NCBI RefSeq assembly: GCF_005771675.1
Contig: NZ_VAJM01000005.1
Coordinates: 186,001 to 250,000 of the forward strand
Source: Hymenobacter jeollabukensis
GTDB taxonomy: Bacteria; Bacteroidota; Bacteroidia; Cytophagales; Hymenobacteraceae
Direction: 5' to 3'
DNA length: 64,000 bases
Position 1 is the first letter of the stretch. Each line of letters starts with the position of its first letter. Positions 31,821-40,398 of this stretch are shown piece by piece. A model generated the notes under the pieces. The model made no database searches. It was not told the origin of the DNA and saw nothing but the letters and a program-made list of their open reading frames with translations. Made by a program: the position numbers and the translations under genes.

Positions 31821-31945
31821 AAACGCCCCGGCCACCCAGCCGGGGCGTTTGCCCTTATTAGCTCAGTACCACCCACCCAAAGCGTAGCACCTTACTCGCC
31901 GACAAAGGTCTAGCGCCAGTATGAAGTAGAGGTTGCCGCCGGGTT
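31821..31945. repeat. Terminator plus flanking segment, copy 1 of a ~125-bp direct repeat
   Basis: An 11-bp stem (AAACGCCCCGG, 31821-31831 with 31840-31850) ends the DAC-like gene. The next ~95 nt, including CCCAAAGCGTAGCACCT and GCCGACAAAG, aligns with 32721-32815 after another near-identical hairpin. The two copies lie in the same orientation about 870 nt apart and bracket the 21-bp repeats and the TPR gene. Confidence 0.7.
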
Positions 31946-32033
31946 AAGCTTTGGCACACGTGGCCAGGAGCCGGCCACTCGGCCCGAAGCGTCGGCAGTA
32001 GCGCCTGAAGAACCTGCGGCTGATCCGAAAAGA

Positions 32034-32265
32034 GCTTCGAGGACGCCGGTAGAAGCTTCGGTAATGCCCGAAGGCGCATCAATAGCTAGTGGATGGACCT
32101 TCGGTTGCTGCGGAACGAGCTTCGGGCGTTGCTGGCGGAGCTTCGGGCACTATGCGCGGAGCTTCGGTTGCAGTCGGCAGCGCTTCGGTTGCTGTCGGCG
32201 GGGCTTCGGATGGTATGGATGATGCTTCGAGAGCTGTTGGCAGAGTTTCGGGGGCTGTGGCCGAG
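32034..32265. repeat. 21-bp degenerate tandem repeat, locus 1
   Basis: About eleven units with core GCTTCGG at 32034, 32055, 32076, 32098, 32119, 32140, 32161, 32182, 32203, 32224 and 32245: nearly strict 21-bp spacing with one 22-bp step. Because 21 is a multiple of three, every frame reads as heptads (for example LRALLAE-type). None has a convincing start, so I regard it as non-coding. It fills the gap between the DAC-like gene and the convergent TPR gene and touches the TPR stop codon. Confidence 0.8.
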
Positions 32266-32266
32266 G

Positions 32267-32542
32267 CTACTGCTGCAGGTACTCGGCCGCCGCGCGGTTC
32301 TTCGGGTTCAGCGCCAGCGCATGGGTGTAGTGCTGGGTGGCCAGCTTCCGGTTGCCGAGGGCGGCGTAGGTTTCGGCCAGGCTGTCGTAGGTGTTGGCGC
32401 TGGCGGGGTAGAGGAGCACGTTGAGCTGAAACACGGCCAGCGCGTCATTCAGCTGGCCCTGCTCCACCAGGGAATAGCCCCCGTTCAGCAGTAGCAGGAG
32501 CATACCGCACCATTGGCGGAAACGGCGGGAGGAGGTGAACAT
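32267..32542 (-). CDS. Small tetratricopeptide protein, possibly a detached C-terminal domain
   Basis: A 91-residue protein with a short basic start, one hydrophobic stretch (CGMLLLLL), and two TPR units (GYSLVEQGQLNDALAVFQLN and YDSLAETYAALGNRKLA; final LNPKNRAAAEYLQ). This is the sequence found at the C-terminus of many Bacteroidetes serine hydrolases and beta-lactamase-like enzymes, where it follows a catalytic domain absent here. It may be a remnant or a genuine mini-TPR protein. The ATG at 32542 is used; the long upstream frame shows no homology. Confidence 0.55.
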   Translation of the reverse strand: MFTSSRRFRQWCGMLLLLLNGGYSLVEQGQLNDALAVFQLNVLLYPASANTYDSLAETYAALGNRKLATQHYTHALALNPKNRAAAEYLQQ

Positions 32543-32687
32543 GGCTAGGCGGTGGAAGGGGATGAAGCCCGGTGGCGGGCGGTGGTTGTAGCGCGGCAGA
32601 TGGTGGCGCCCTGGGAAGAGTTGTCCGGCCCGGGGTGGATGACGAGCAGAAAGCCGCAAGGGCAGCCCGCTCAGCGTATTAAAAAGC

Positions 32688-32815
32688 AAACGCCCCGGCT
32701 CCCACACGGGCCGGGGCGTTTTCAGCTTAGCCAGGCACTGCCTACCCAACGCGTAGTGCCTCACTGGCCGGCAAAGCTCCGCCAGTCATGTGACCTGGGC
32801 GTTGCCGGGCGGTTA
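32688..32815. repeat. Terminator plus flanking segment, copy 2 of the ~125-bp repeat
   Basis: AAACGCCCCGGC (32688-32699) pairs with GCCGGGGCGTTT (32710-32721). The sequence after it (CTACCCAACGCGTAGTGCCT, then GGCCGGCAAAG) is homologous to copy 1 at 31821. It lies just after the galT stop on the minus strand and can terminate that gene. Confidence 0.7.
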
Positions 32816-32841
32816 CGTAATCGAAAAGGCCGGCTTTGGCC

Positions 32842-33900
32842 CTACGACGGTTCTCCCGTCTGCTTGTAATGCACCTCCGGCAGCTCGTGCAGGCGCTGGG
32901 CGGCGTATTCGGGCGTGATGTCGCGCTGGGGGTTGGCCAGCATTTCGTAGCCGACCATGAACTTGCGCACCGTGGCCGAGCGCAGCAGCGGCGGGAAGAA
33001 GTGCATGTGCAGGTGCCATTCCGGGTGCTCCTGGCCGTCGGTGGGGCGCTGGTGTAGGCCGGCCGAGTAGGGGAAGGAGGTCAGGAACAGGTTATCGTAG
33101 CGGATGGTCAGGCGCCGAATGATGTCGGCAAAAGCGTCTTTTTCCGCATCGGTGAGCTGGGTAATGTCCTGCACCGCGCGGCGCGGCAGCACCAGCGTTT
33201 CGAAGGGCCAGGCCGCCCAGAAGGGCACCAGCGCCACCCAGTGCGCATTTTCGATGACCACGCGCGTTTGCTCCCGCAGCTCGATTTCCAGGTAATCGGT
33301 GAGCAGGGTACGGCCGTGCTGCTGGTAGTAGGCCAGCTGCTGCACCGTTTCCTTGGCCGGGTCACCGGGCACGGTGCGCTGCGCCCAGATCTGTCCGTGC
33401 GGGTGCGGGTTCGAGCAGCCCATGACCGCGCCCTTGTTCTCGAAAATCTGCACATAGTTGATGTCCTCGCGGACACCCAATTCGGCAAACTGCGCGGCCC
33501 ACACGTCCACCACCCCGCGAATGTCGGCTGTGCTCATTTCGGGCAGGGTCAGGTCGTGCCGGGGCGAGAAGCAGATGACGCGGGCCAGGCCCGATTCGGC
33601 TTCGGCCCGCAGCAGCCCGCCCACTTCCACCGCGCCGTGGGGCGCGTCGGGCGTGAGGGCCGCGAAGTCGTTGTCGAATACGAAGGTGCCGGTGTAGGGC
33701 GGGTTCACGATGCCGCCGGCGCGGGTGTTGCCGGGGCAGAGGTAGCAGCCCGGGTCGTAGGCGGGGCGCTGCGAGCGGTCGGGGGCTTCCTGCTGGCCCT
33801 GCCAGGGCCGCAGCGCCCGGTGCGGCGACACGAGCAGCCATTCGCCGGTGAGGGGGTTGAAACGCCGGTGCGGTTGCTGGGCAAGGTCGAAGGAGGCCAT
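32842..33900 (-). CDS. galT: Galactose-1-phosphate uridylyltransferase
   Basis: A 352-residue GalT, the Leloir enzyme exchanging UMP between UDP-glucose and galactose-1-phosphate. The nucleophile is the second His in His166-Pro-His168 ([10 protein letters not shown]). The zinc pair Cys52-x-x-Cys55 (CYLCPGN) is present. The start is the ATG at 33900 (MASFDLAQQ). No galK or galM is adjacent, though a LacI-family regulator lies about 1.2 kb away. Confidence 0.96.
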   Translation of the reverse strand: MASFDLAQQPHRRFNPLTGEWLLVSPHRALRPWQGQQEAPDRSQRPAYDPGCYLCPGNTRAGGIVNPPYTGTFVFDNDFAALTPDAPHGAVEVGGLLRAEAESGLARVICFSPRHDLTLPEMSTADIRGVVDVWAAQFAELGVREDINYVQIFENKGAVMGCSNPHPHGQIWAQRTVPGDPAKETVQQLAYYQQHGRTLLTDYLEIELREQTRVVIENAHWVALVPFWAAWPFETLVLPRRAVQDITQLTDAEKDAFADIIRRLTIRYDNLFLTSFPYSAGLHQRPTDGQEHPEWHLHMHFFPPLLRSATVRKFMVGYEMLANPQRDITPEYAAQRLHELPEVHYKQTGEPS

Positions 33901-34094
33901 AAGAGGAGCGTGCGGTGATAAAAATGCCGCCGGAAAGGTCGGCAAAGGCCGCCAATACTATACCGCTCCGGCGGCCGCAGGTTGCTGCCATTCGTGGCGG
34001 GCCGAGCTGACTGGCCGGGTTCTGTTCCCCGACCCGCGCCCGGTGCCGGTTGCGCAGAGGCGGAATAGCCTGGTGTCATTGGTCCCCACTGCGC

Positions 34095-34129
34095 AAAAAA
34101 ACAGCGCCGACGGGGTACCATCGGCGCTG
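34095..34129 (-). terminator. Intrinsic terminator after the IS630-like gene
   Basis: Stem CAGCGCCGA / TCGGCGCTG (34121-34129 with 34102-34110 on the minus strand), followed by seven Ts. It ends 25 nt after the stop codon of the orphan DNA-binding gene. Confidence 0.9.
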
Positions 34130-34153
34130 CCAGAAAAATGCTTGGTTGAGCTG

Positions 34154-34654
34154 TTAGGACGCCTGCATCAGCTGCAGGGCGCCCTCGGTGGTCGTCATAG
34201 CCGATTCGCGGGGCAGGGTGGAGGCGCTCATCTGCTTGAGGGCCTTCTGCACGGTGATGGTGCAGATGCGCTCGGTGTAGCCCATTTCGACCACGCGCTG
34301 GGCCAGCAGCGGCAGCGTCCAGCGACGGTGGCTGGCCGGGGCCGGGCCGCGCATCAGCCGACGCAGCAAGGATTCCAGCTTGGGCGTGAGCTTGGTGGGC
34401 GCCCCGCAGCGCGGCACGGCGTGCAGGTAGTCATTGAAACCCTGCTGGCTGAAGGCCCGACGCATGCTGTACACGCGGTCGATGCTCAGATTCAGCTGCT
34501 CGCCCGACTCCTGGGCCGGCATGTCCAGCAGCCAGTGCTGCAGCACCTGCGCGCGGTTGCGCTGCTGCCGCGAGATGGTTTCGGAGCTGACGAAGTCTTC
34601 CAGGTAAGCCCGCTGCTTGCGGGTGAGTTGCAGGGAGTGGCGTTGACGACCCAT
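34154..34654 (-). CDS. Orphan IS630-type transposase DNA-binding domain, no DDE domain
   Basis: A 166-residue protein. Residues 10-70 resemble the helix-turn-helix of IS630-family transposases (SRQQRNRAQVLQHWLLD, then NLSIDRVYSMRRAFSQQGF). Residues 80-140 match the second, winged part (PRCGAPTKLTPKLESLLRRL, RRWTLPLLAQRVVEMG, TITVQKALKQM). The reading frame then ends in an unrelated tail and its own terminator, with no catalytic DDE half. It looks like a domesticated DNA-binding protein rather than a fresh IS fragment. No terminal repeats were found. The start overlaps an AAACGATTG motif. Confidence 0.7.
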   Translation of the reverse strand: MGRQRHSLQLTRKQRAYLEDFVSSETISRQQRNRAQVLQHWLLDMPAQESGEQLNLSIDRVYSMRRAFSQQGFNDYLHAVPRCGAPTKLTPKLESLLRRLMRGPAPASHRRWTLPLLAQRVVEMGYTERICTITVQKALKQMSASTLPRESAMTTTEGALQLMQAS

Positions 34655-34656
34655 TG

Positions 34657-34665
34657 AAACGATTG
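34657..34665. promoter_or_regulatory. Half-conserved copy of the LacI-type operator core
   Basis: AAACGATTG lies immediately upstream of the start codon of the IS630-like gene and repeats the core of the palindrome at 34722-34751. It may be a secondary binding site; the flanks are not symmetric. Confidence 0.35.
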
Positions 34666-34721
34666 TGGCTGCGGGGGACGAGGGAATGTTTTCAGTGGCG
34701 CTTCGAAAGTATTAAGTTCTG

Positions 34722-34751
34722 TTTTCATGCGCAAACGATTGCGCATGAAAA
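34722..34751. promoter_or_regulatory. LacI-type operator palindrome
   Basis: Thirteen-bp arms TTTTCATGCGCAA / TTGCGCATGAAAA around ACGA give a centre AAACGATT with a central CpG, the hallmark of LacI-family operators. It lies 68 nt upstream of the IS630-like gene and 358 nt upstream of the LacI gene. The remaining part of this 455-nt gap (34752-35109) is AT-rich and holds no convincing gene. Confidence 0.6.
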
Positions 34752-35109
34752 ATTTTGATGCCGCCTTCCAAATAGCAGCTGCTGGTTAAAAATTAATTTG
34801 ACTTATTCTTTTATATTGGTCTGTTATACAGACTATTGAAAGAATATTTTTTGACTTGGTGGATGTATACTAAGCTGAATCATAAATTCTTGTGACCGGT
34901 GCCCAGCGGGGTGATGCCGCTCAAATACGCCCACATTCTGTATTTTCCGAGCAATCGATTCCGCATTTTGGGCGGCTAACAGTAGCTTTGGTATTCTGCA
35001 ATGCCTAGCTCCCACACTCTAGTCTGGCACTGATTCCTGCAGTTTTTCGTCTTTAGTAGCACCGGCCGGCCTTCGCGCTGCTCTATGCTGCCACTTTGCC
35101 TTCAGTCCC

Positions 35110-36144
35110 TTGAATCTCTCCCGCGCTTCCATTGCTGAGCTGGCTACCAAGCTAAACCTGTCGCCCTCAACTATTTCGCGGGCGCTCAGCGGGCAGGGGC
35201 GCATCAGCGAAGAAACCCGGCAGCGGGTGCGGCAGCTGGCGCAGGAGCTAAACTACCAGCCCAACCACCTGGCCGCCGCGCTGCGCAAAGGCCGCAGCAA
35301 CACGCTCGGCGTCATCGTGCCCCACATCGACGGCGACTTTTTTGCCCGCGTGCTCAAGGGCATCGAGCACGGGGCCACGCAGGCGGGCTTCAACGTGATG
35401 GTGTGCCAGTCCAACGAAAACGCGGGGCACGAGAAAAAAAACCTCGACACCCTGCTCACAGCGCAGGTCGAAGGCATTCTGGTGTCGCTGTCCTTGACGA
35501 CCAAGGACGTGCAGCACTTCGAAGACGTGCGCCGCCGCGACCTGCCGCTGGTGTTCTTCGACCGGGTGCCGGAGCTGCCGCAGGTCAGCGCGGTGGTGCT
35601 CGACGATTACCAGGGCGCTTATCAGGCCGTGGAGCACCTGCTCGGGCAGGGCTGCCGGCGCATTGCCCACATCGGCGGGCCCCAGCACCTGAACATCTGC
35701 CGCAACCGCTACCGCGCCTACTGCGACGCCCTGCGCGCCCACGACCTGCCCTACGACCCGACATTGGTGCATTTCTGCGACCTGACTTTGCCCGAGGGCC
35801 GGCAGGCTATGGAAACGCTGCTTGAGCAGAACCCGCAGCTCGACGCCGTATTTGCCGCCAACGACCTGGCCGTGGCCGGGGCCATGCCGGTGCTGCGCGC
35901 CGCCGGCCTCCGCATTCCGCAGGACGTGGCCCTGGCCGGCTTCAGCAACGAGCTGTTCACCCTGCTCACCGAGCCCCACCTGACTACCGTGGACCAGCGC
36001 TGCGAGGAAATGGGCCGCACCGCCGTACGCCTGCTGCTCGATATGGTGGCCGAGCAGCCCCACCAGTACGCTCCCCGCCGCGTGGTGCTGCAGCCCGAGC
36101 TGGTCATCCGGGAATCGTCGCAGCAGGCCGGCGGGCGGGGCTGA
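35110..36144 (+). CDS. LacI-family transcriptional regulator
   Basis: A 344-residue regulator. The N-terminal helix-turn-helix is intact (SIAELATKLNLSPSTISRAL) with the hinge helix HLAAALRKG that inserts Leu into a central CpG. The periplasmic-binding-like sensor domain follows (LGVIVPHIDGDFFARVLKGI; FDRVP; GFSNELFT). The ligand is probably a sugar, but no sugar-use operon adjoins it. The only usable start is the TTG at 35110, giving the normal family N-terminus. The palindrome at 34722 is the natural operator candidate. Confidence 0.92.
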   Translation: MNLSRASIAELATKLNLSPSTISRALSGQGRISEETRQRVRQLAQELNYQPNHLAAALRKGRSNTLGVIVPHIDGDFFARVLKGIEHGATQAGFNVMVCQSNENAGHEKKNLDTLLTAQVEGILVSLSLTTKDVQHFEDVRRRDLPLVFFDRVPELPQVSAVVLDDYQGAYQAVEHLLGQGCRRIAHIGGPQHLNICRNRYRAYCDALRAHDLPYDPTLVHFCDLTLPEGRQAMETLLEQNPQLDAVFAANDLAVAGAMPVLRAAGLRIPQDVALAGFSNELFTLLTEPHLTTVDQRCEEMGRTAVRLLLDMVAEQPHQYAPRRVVLQPELVIRESSQQAGGRG

Positions 36145-36193
36145 CGACTGCTGGCGCGGATAGCGGCTGCCGCTGTTCTTATTGCTATCGAAA

Positions 36194-36562
36194 ATGAGTG
36201 CAGATAGTCTGATGCCCGAGCAACCGCTCAAGCTCCTGTTCGTGTGCACCGTCAACCACATGCGCAGCGCTACGGCCCACGAAATCTACCGTGACGACCC
36301 GCGCTTCGAGGTGCAGTCGGCCGGCACCTCCGGCCTGGCCCGGCAGGTGCTCACGCCCGAGTTGCTGGCCTGGGCCGACGCCGTGGTGGTGATGGAAAAG
36401 CACCACCGCCAGCACATCCGCAAGCATTTCCCGGAGGTGTACCGCCAGAAGCGCATCGTGTGCCTGTATTTGCCCGACGACTACCTCTACATGGAGCCGC
36501 AGCTGGTAACGGCCCTGCGTGAACGGGTCGAAGACGTGTACCGCCGCGGGCTGCTGCGCTGA
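36194..36562 (+). CDS. Predicted low-molecular-weight tyrosine phosphatase (COG4551-like)
   Basis: A 122-residue protein with the P-loop Cys18-x5-Arg24-Ser (FVCTVNHMRS) near the N-terminus, as in LMW phosphatases. The later LPDDYLYMEPQL segment supplies a candidate general-acid Asp. It is shorter than classic LMW-PTPs (about 155) and matches the compact group annotated as predicted protein tyrosine phosphatases. The start at 36194 (MSADSL) or 36212 cannot be separated. The substrate is unknown. Confidence 0.75.
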   Translation: MSADSLMPEQPLKLLFVCTVNHMRSATAHEIYRDDPRFEVQSAGTSGLARQVLTPELLAWADAVVVMEKHHRQHIRKHFPEVYRQKRIVCLYLPDDYLYMEPQLVTALRERVEDVYRRGLLR

Positions 36563-36710
36563 GTCAGGGTTGGCGGCGCGGTGGCGTATTCTGCCGCCGG
36601 AGCCTATGAAATAACGCCGCGGTTACATTGGAGTCACCCCGCCGGTACGGCCTATGTTGTCTGCCGCGTCGGCTCGACCGTATAGCCTAGCTCCGCAACC
36701 AACCGCAGCT

Positions 36711-38438
36711 ATGGCCAAAACCGTCTCCGAAATCATCGTCGACACCCTCATTGCCGCCGGCGTCACGCGCGTCTACGGCGTGGTGGGCGACTCGCTTAAT
36801 GGCATTACCGACGTCATCCGCGCCCGGGAGGGCATCGAGTGGATTCACGTGCGCAACGAGGAAGCCGGCGCCTTCGCGGCCGGGGCCGAAGCCCACCTGA
36901 CGGGCACGCTGGCCGTGTGCGCCGGCAGCTGCGGCCCCGGCAACACCCACCTCATCAACGGCCTCTACGACTGCCACCGCAGCCGCGTGCCGGTGCTGGC
37001 CTTGGCCGCCCAGATTCCCAGCCCCGAAATCGGCACCGGCTACTTCCAGGAAACGCACCCCGAAACCACTTTCAAGGAGTGCAGCCACTACTGCGAGCTA
37101 CTGAGTCAGCCCACCCAGGCCGTGCGCATGACCGAGGCCGCCATTCAGCACGCGCTGGGCCAGCGCGGGGTGGCCGTGCTCGTCATTCCCGGCGACGTGA
37201 GCCACGAAACAGTGCCCGACGCGCCCGAGCCGCGCCTGCCCGTGCTCGGCCGCCGCGCCGTGCTGCGTCCCGCCGACCAGGACCTGCAGGAAGCCGCCGC
37301 CCTGCTGAACGGGGCCAAGAAGGTTACCATCATGGCCGGAGCGGGCTGCGCCGAAGCCCACGCCGAGCTGCTGCAGGCGGCCGAAAAACTCGGCGCGCCT
37401 GTCGTGCATGCCCTGCGCGGCAAGGAGTACGTGGAGCCCAACAACCCCTACGACGTGGGCCTATCGGGCCTGCTGGGCTTTCATTCCGGCTACGAGGCGC
37501 TGATGAGCTGCGAGGCCCTGCTTATGCTCGGCACCGACTTTCCCTACACCCAGTTTCTGCCCCAGGATGTGCGCACCGTACAGGTGGACGTGCGTCCCGA
37601 GCACATCGGCCGGCGCACCCGGGTGGAAGTCGGCTTGGTGGGCGACGTGGCCGAAACGCTGCGCGGGCTGCTGCCGCTGCTCGATGCCAAAACCGACCGC
37701 AGCCACCTGGAAACGGCCCTGCGCAACTACCGCGACTCCCGCCAGAGCCTCGACGAGCTGGCCACCGGCACGCCCGGCGACACCAGCCTGCACCCGCAGT
37801 ACCTCACCCGCCTGCTCGACGAGCAAGCCGCCCCCGACGCCATTTTCACCTGCGACGTGGGCACGCCCACCGTGTGGGCCGCCCGCTACCTGCGCATGAA
37901 CGGGCCGCGCCGCCTGATCGGCTCGTTCAATCACGGCAGCATGGCCAACGCCCTCTCGCAGGCCATTGGCGCGCAGCTTACCCGGCCCGGCCAGCAGGTC
38001 ATTGCCCTCTGCGGCGACGGCGGCCTGGCCATGCTCCTGGGCGAGCTGCTGACGGTGCGCCAGCTGAAGCTGCCGGTGAAAATCATCGTGTACAACAACG
38101 CCAGCCTGGCCTTCGTGGAGCTGGAGATGAAAGCCGCCGGCTACCTCAGCTACGGCACCGAGCTCGACAACCCCAACTTCGCCGCCCTGGCCGAAGCCGC
38201 CGGCCTGCACGGCATCCGCGTGACGGACCCCGGCCACCTGCCCTCGGCCCTCGACGGCTTCCTCAGCCACCCCGGCCCCGCCCTGCTCGACGTGGTGGTG
38301 AAGCGCACCGAGCTGTCGATGCCGCCCACCATCGAGGCCGCGCAGGTGAAGGGCTTCAGCGTCTATGCCCTCAAAGCCATCATGAACGGCCGCGGCGACG
38401 AGCTGCTGGAGCTGGCCAAGACCAATCTGTTTCGGTAG
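36711..38438 (+). CDS. poxB: Pyruvate dehydrogenase (quinone)/pyruvate oxidase-type TPP enzyme
   Basis: A 575-residue thiamine-diphosphate and FAD enzyme close in length to E. coli PoxB (572). The pyrimidine domain has GDSLNG and the catalytic Glu at about residue 50 (RNEEAGAFAAGAEA). The TPP motif is GDG at about residue 435 (CGDGGLAMLLGE) running to YNN. It would oxidise pyruvate to acetate and CO2 at the membrane. The start ATG at 36711 is the one matching PoxB (MAKTVSEIIVD). It appears monocistronic and is followed by repeat copy B. Confidence 0.9.
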   Translation: MAKTVSEIIVDTLIAAGVTRVYGVVGDSLNGITDVIRAREGIEWIHVRNEEAGAFAAGAEAHLTGTLAVCAGSCGPGNTHLINGLYDCHRSRVPVLALAAQIPSPEIGTGYFQETHPETTFKECSHYCELLSQPTQAVRMTEAAIQHALGQRGVAVLVIPGDVSHETVPDAPEPRLPVLGRRAVLRPADQDLQEAAALLNGAKKVTIMAGAGCAEAHAELLQAAEKLGAPVVHALRGKEYVEPNNPYDVGLSGLLGFHSGYEALMSCEALLMLGTDFPYTQFLPQDVRTVQVDVRPEHIGRRTRVEVGLVGDVAETLRGLLPLLDAKTDRSHLETALRNYRDSRQSLDELATGTPGDTSLHPQYLTRLLDEQAAPDAIFTCDVGTPTVWAARYLRMNGPRRLIGSFNHGSMANALSQAIGAQLTRPGQQVIALCGDGGLAMLLGELLTVRQLKLPVKIIVYNNASLAFVELEMKAAGYLSYGTELDNPNFAALAEAAGLHGIRVTDPGHLPSALDGFLSHPGPALLDVVVKRTELSMPPTIEAAQVKGFSVYALKAIMNGRGDELLELAKTNLFR

Positions 38439-38466
38439 GAGAAGGGGCATCGGTAGGCTAAAGAAC

Positions 38467-38646
38467 GTCATCCTGAGCAACGCGAAGGACCTTCCTTGCA
38501 CCCTGCACCAACCGAAAAGCACAGCCGTCAACGCCATAAAATGAGGCGCGGTAGCTACGCTTCTACGTCCATGCAAAAACGTCTGCTTGTTGTTAGTGGC
38601 GGCGGTGCAAGGTGGGAGGAATGTCCTTCGCTGCGCTCAGGATGAC
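38467..38646. repeat. Dispersed palindromic element, copy B
   Basis: The left arm CGTCATCCTGAGCAACGCGA (38467 on) and right arm ending GCGCTCAGGATGAC (38646) repeat the family at 19914 and 53990. The interior differs. It occupies most of the 336-nt gap between poxB and the SirB1-type gene; after 38646 nothing but a possible promoter remains. Confidence 0.8.
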
Positions 38647-38774
38647 AGACGCCCCTTTTCGTTGCCGCGCAAACAAACCCGCCGCCCGGCCGTGGCGAAA
38701 CCGCGCCGGTTGCGTTTATTTGTGCTTTACCGGGCGCCGAGTTGCTGCCGGAACCGGGACGGCCGGCCCTTTAC

Positions 38775-39662
38775 ATGACCAACAAAGAACTCAAAGCCCT
38801 CATCTCGCTGCTCGACGACGCCGAAATCCGGCCGCAGATCGAGGAGCGTATCCACGAGCTGGGCGAAAGCGTCATTCCCTTTCTGGAAGAAGCCTGGGAG
38901 GAAAGCCTCGACCCGGCGCAGCAGCAGCGCCTGGAAGAGCTGATTCATAACCTGCAGTTTTCGGGGCTGCAGGAACGTCTGCGCGTGTGGCGCGACTCGG
39001 GCGGCGAAAACCTGCTGGAGGGCATGTGGCTCATCAACAGCTACCAATATCCCGACGCCGACCTGCAGGCCCTGAACCGCGCCATCGAGCAGCTGCGCTA
39101 CGAGGCCTGGACGCTGATGTCGGCCGAAATGGGGCCCATCGACCAGGTGCGGGCCCTGAACCACGTGCTGTTCAAAGTGCACCGCTTCGCGGCCAACACC
39201 CAGAACTTCCACGCTCCGGCCAACTCCATGCTGCACTTGGTGCTAGAAACGCGCCGCGGCAACCCGCTCACGCTCTGCGTGATTTACCTGCTGGTGGCCC
39301 AGCGCCTGAAGCTGCCGGTGTACGGCGTGAACCTGCCCAACCTCTTCATTCTCACCTACCGACCCGAAGAGGCGCACACCCAGCCCTTCTACATCAACTG
39401 CTACAACCGCGGCCTCATCCTCACCCGCACCGATATCGAGCACTATGTGGCCCAGCTGAACCTGCCGGCCAACGACATCTTCTTCGAGCCCTGCTCGCAC
39501 CTCGACATCGTGCGCCGCGCCCTGCGCAACCTCGCCGTGAGCTTCGAGAAGATGCAGGAGCCCGAGAAAGCCGCCGAAGTAAGCATGCTGCTGGCCATCC
39601 TGACGGGCGAGGAAACCCCGGCGGCGGCCCCGAGCGAAGAGGGCGAGCCGGACGAGGAATAG
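38775..39662 (+). CDS. SirB1/transglutaminase-like family protein
   Basis: A 295-residue protein of the SirB1 (Transglut_core2) group. The central part is diagnostic: NHVLFKVHRFAANTQNFH, then NSMLHLVLETRRGNPLTLCVIY and VYGVNLPNLF (each quoted in part). The family is named for a transglutaminase-like fold, with no firmly established reaction. The N-terminal 90 residues are helical and acidic. The ATG at 38775 (MTNKELKAL) is preferred over the earlier start at 38742. It ends in an acidic tail. Confidence 0.85.
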   Translation: MTNKELKALISLLDDAEIRPQIEERIHELGESVIPFLEEAWEESLDPAQQQRLEELIHNLQFSGLQERLRVWRDSGGENLLEGMWLINSYQYPDADLQALNRAIEQLRYEAWTLMSAEMGPIDQVRALNHVLFKVHRFAANTQNFHAPANSMLHLVLETRRGNPLTLCVIYLLVAQRLKLPVYGVNLPNLFILTYRPEEAHTQPFYINCYNRGLILTRTDIEHYVAQLNLPANDIFFEPCSHLDIVRRALRNLAVSFEKMQEPEKAAEVSMLLAILTGEETPAAAPSEEGEPDEE

Positions 39663-39677
39663 CAGAAGTAGTGAATC

Positions 39678-39730
39678 CTGACACCAGAACGTCATTCCGA
39701 GCACAGCAAGGAATGACGTTCTGGTGTCAG
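39678..39730. repeat. Short palindromic element, copy E, doubling as terminator
   Basis: Perfect 21-bp arms (39678-39698 with 39710-39730) around GAGCACAGCAA. The segment GTCATTCCGAGCACAGC corresponds to the GTCATCCTGAGC arm of the longer elements. It lies between two convergent genes and could stop both transcripts. Confidence 0.8.
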
Positions 39731-39771
39731 CTAAAAACGAACAAGCAGGCTGCTCTGACCGCGGCCGCCGC

Positions 39772-40383
39772 CTAGTTTTTCTTGATGATGCAGCCTGCCA
39801 AGGCCGGTTTGTTGGCAATGGAGGCCTTTTGCCCGGCCAGCACGGCATCAATAGCGTTTTTCAGGTAGGCTTCCCGCACGTTGGTTTCCATCTGCGCATT
39901 GTCGTCGATGGCGCCGCGGTAGCGGATGGTGTAGCCGCCCGCCACGGGCTGCAGCACCACCGCCTCGCTGGTGCGGTTGATGCCCAGCAGCGTGGCCGTT
40001 TTCATGTCGTCGTCGGTGAGGAGGGCGGGCTCAGCGCCGGTGGTTTTGACCTTGATTTTGCCCACGTCGGTGCCCTCGGCGGGCTGGTCCATCAGGCGGA
40101 TGGGGGCCGATACCAGCAGCAGCTCCACGCCCTGGCTGGCATAGGCGCTGGCAAGATCGGTGAGGCGGCTCTGGTAAACCCGCGAAAAGGCGCAGCCGGG
40201 GTTGGTAAAGACCACCACCACGGCTTTTTTGCCGCTGAGCGAGCTGAGCGTAAGGGCCGAGTTATCGGCGCGCTTCAGGGTGAAATCGGAAATGACGGCG
40301 GTCTGGGCGCGGGCCGAGGTGACAACCACGGTAGCGGTGAGCAGCAGCGCGGCGGCCAGCAGGGAAAGACGACGAAAGGACAT
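39772..40383 (-). CDS. Exported redoxin/thioredoxin-like protein with one active-site Cys
   Basis: A 203-residue exported protein (signal peptide 1-26). The thioredoxin-like domain carries FTNPGCAFSRVYQSRL, corresponding to the NHCP motif of the AhpC/TSA-like redoxins of Bacteroidetes, but with only the first Cys (CAFS in place of CxxC). A second Cys occurs close to the C-terminus (LAGCIIKKN). It may act as a peroxidase or a reductant acceptor. It is 15 nt downstream of the phosphopantetheinyl transferase gene on the same strand. Confidence 0.75.
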   Translation of the reverse strand: MSFRRLSLLAAALLLTATVVVTSARAQTAVISDFTLKRADNSALTLSSLSGKKAVVVVFTNPGCAFSRVYQSRLTDLASAYASQGVELLLVSAPIRLMDQPAEGTDVGKIKVKTTGAEPALLTDDDMKTATLLGINRTSEAVVLQPVAGGYTIRYRGAIDDNAQMETNVREAYLKNAIDAVLAGQKASIANKPALAGCIIKKN

Positions 40384-40398
40384 ATCGGGGGCTGAAAA

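Noticed and set aside
32034-32265. CRISPR-like array
   Set aside because: Units are contiguous and degenerate with no conserved repeat/unique spacer alternation, and no cas gene is nearby.
32089-32494. Overlapping plus-strand frames with heptad-like repeats in the 21-bp array
   Set aside because: A 21-bp period leaves all frames open and repeat-like. The frames overlap each other and the TPR gene and lack supporting signals.
34833-35015. Minus-strand frame of 60 codons in the gap before the LacI gene
   Set aside because: The region is AT-rich, the peptide has no motif, and the frame runs across likely promoter sequence.
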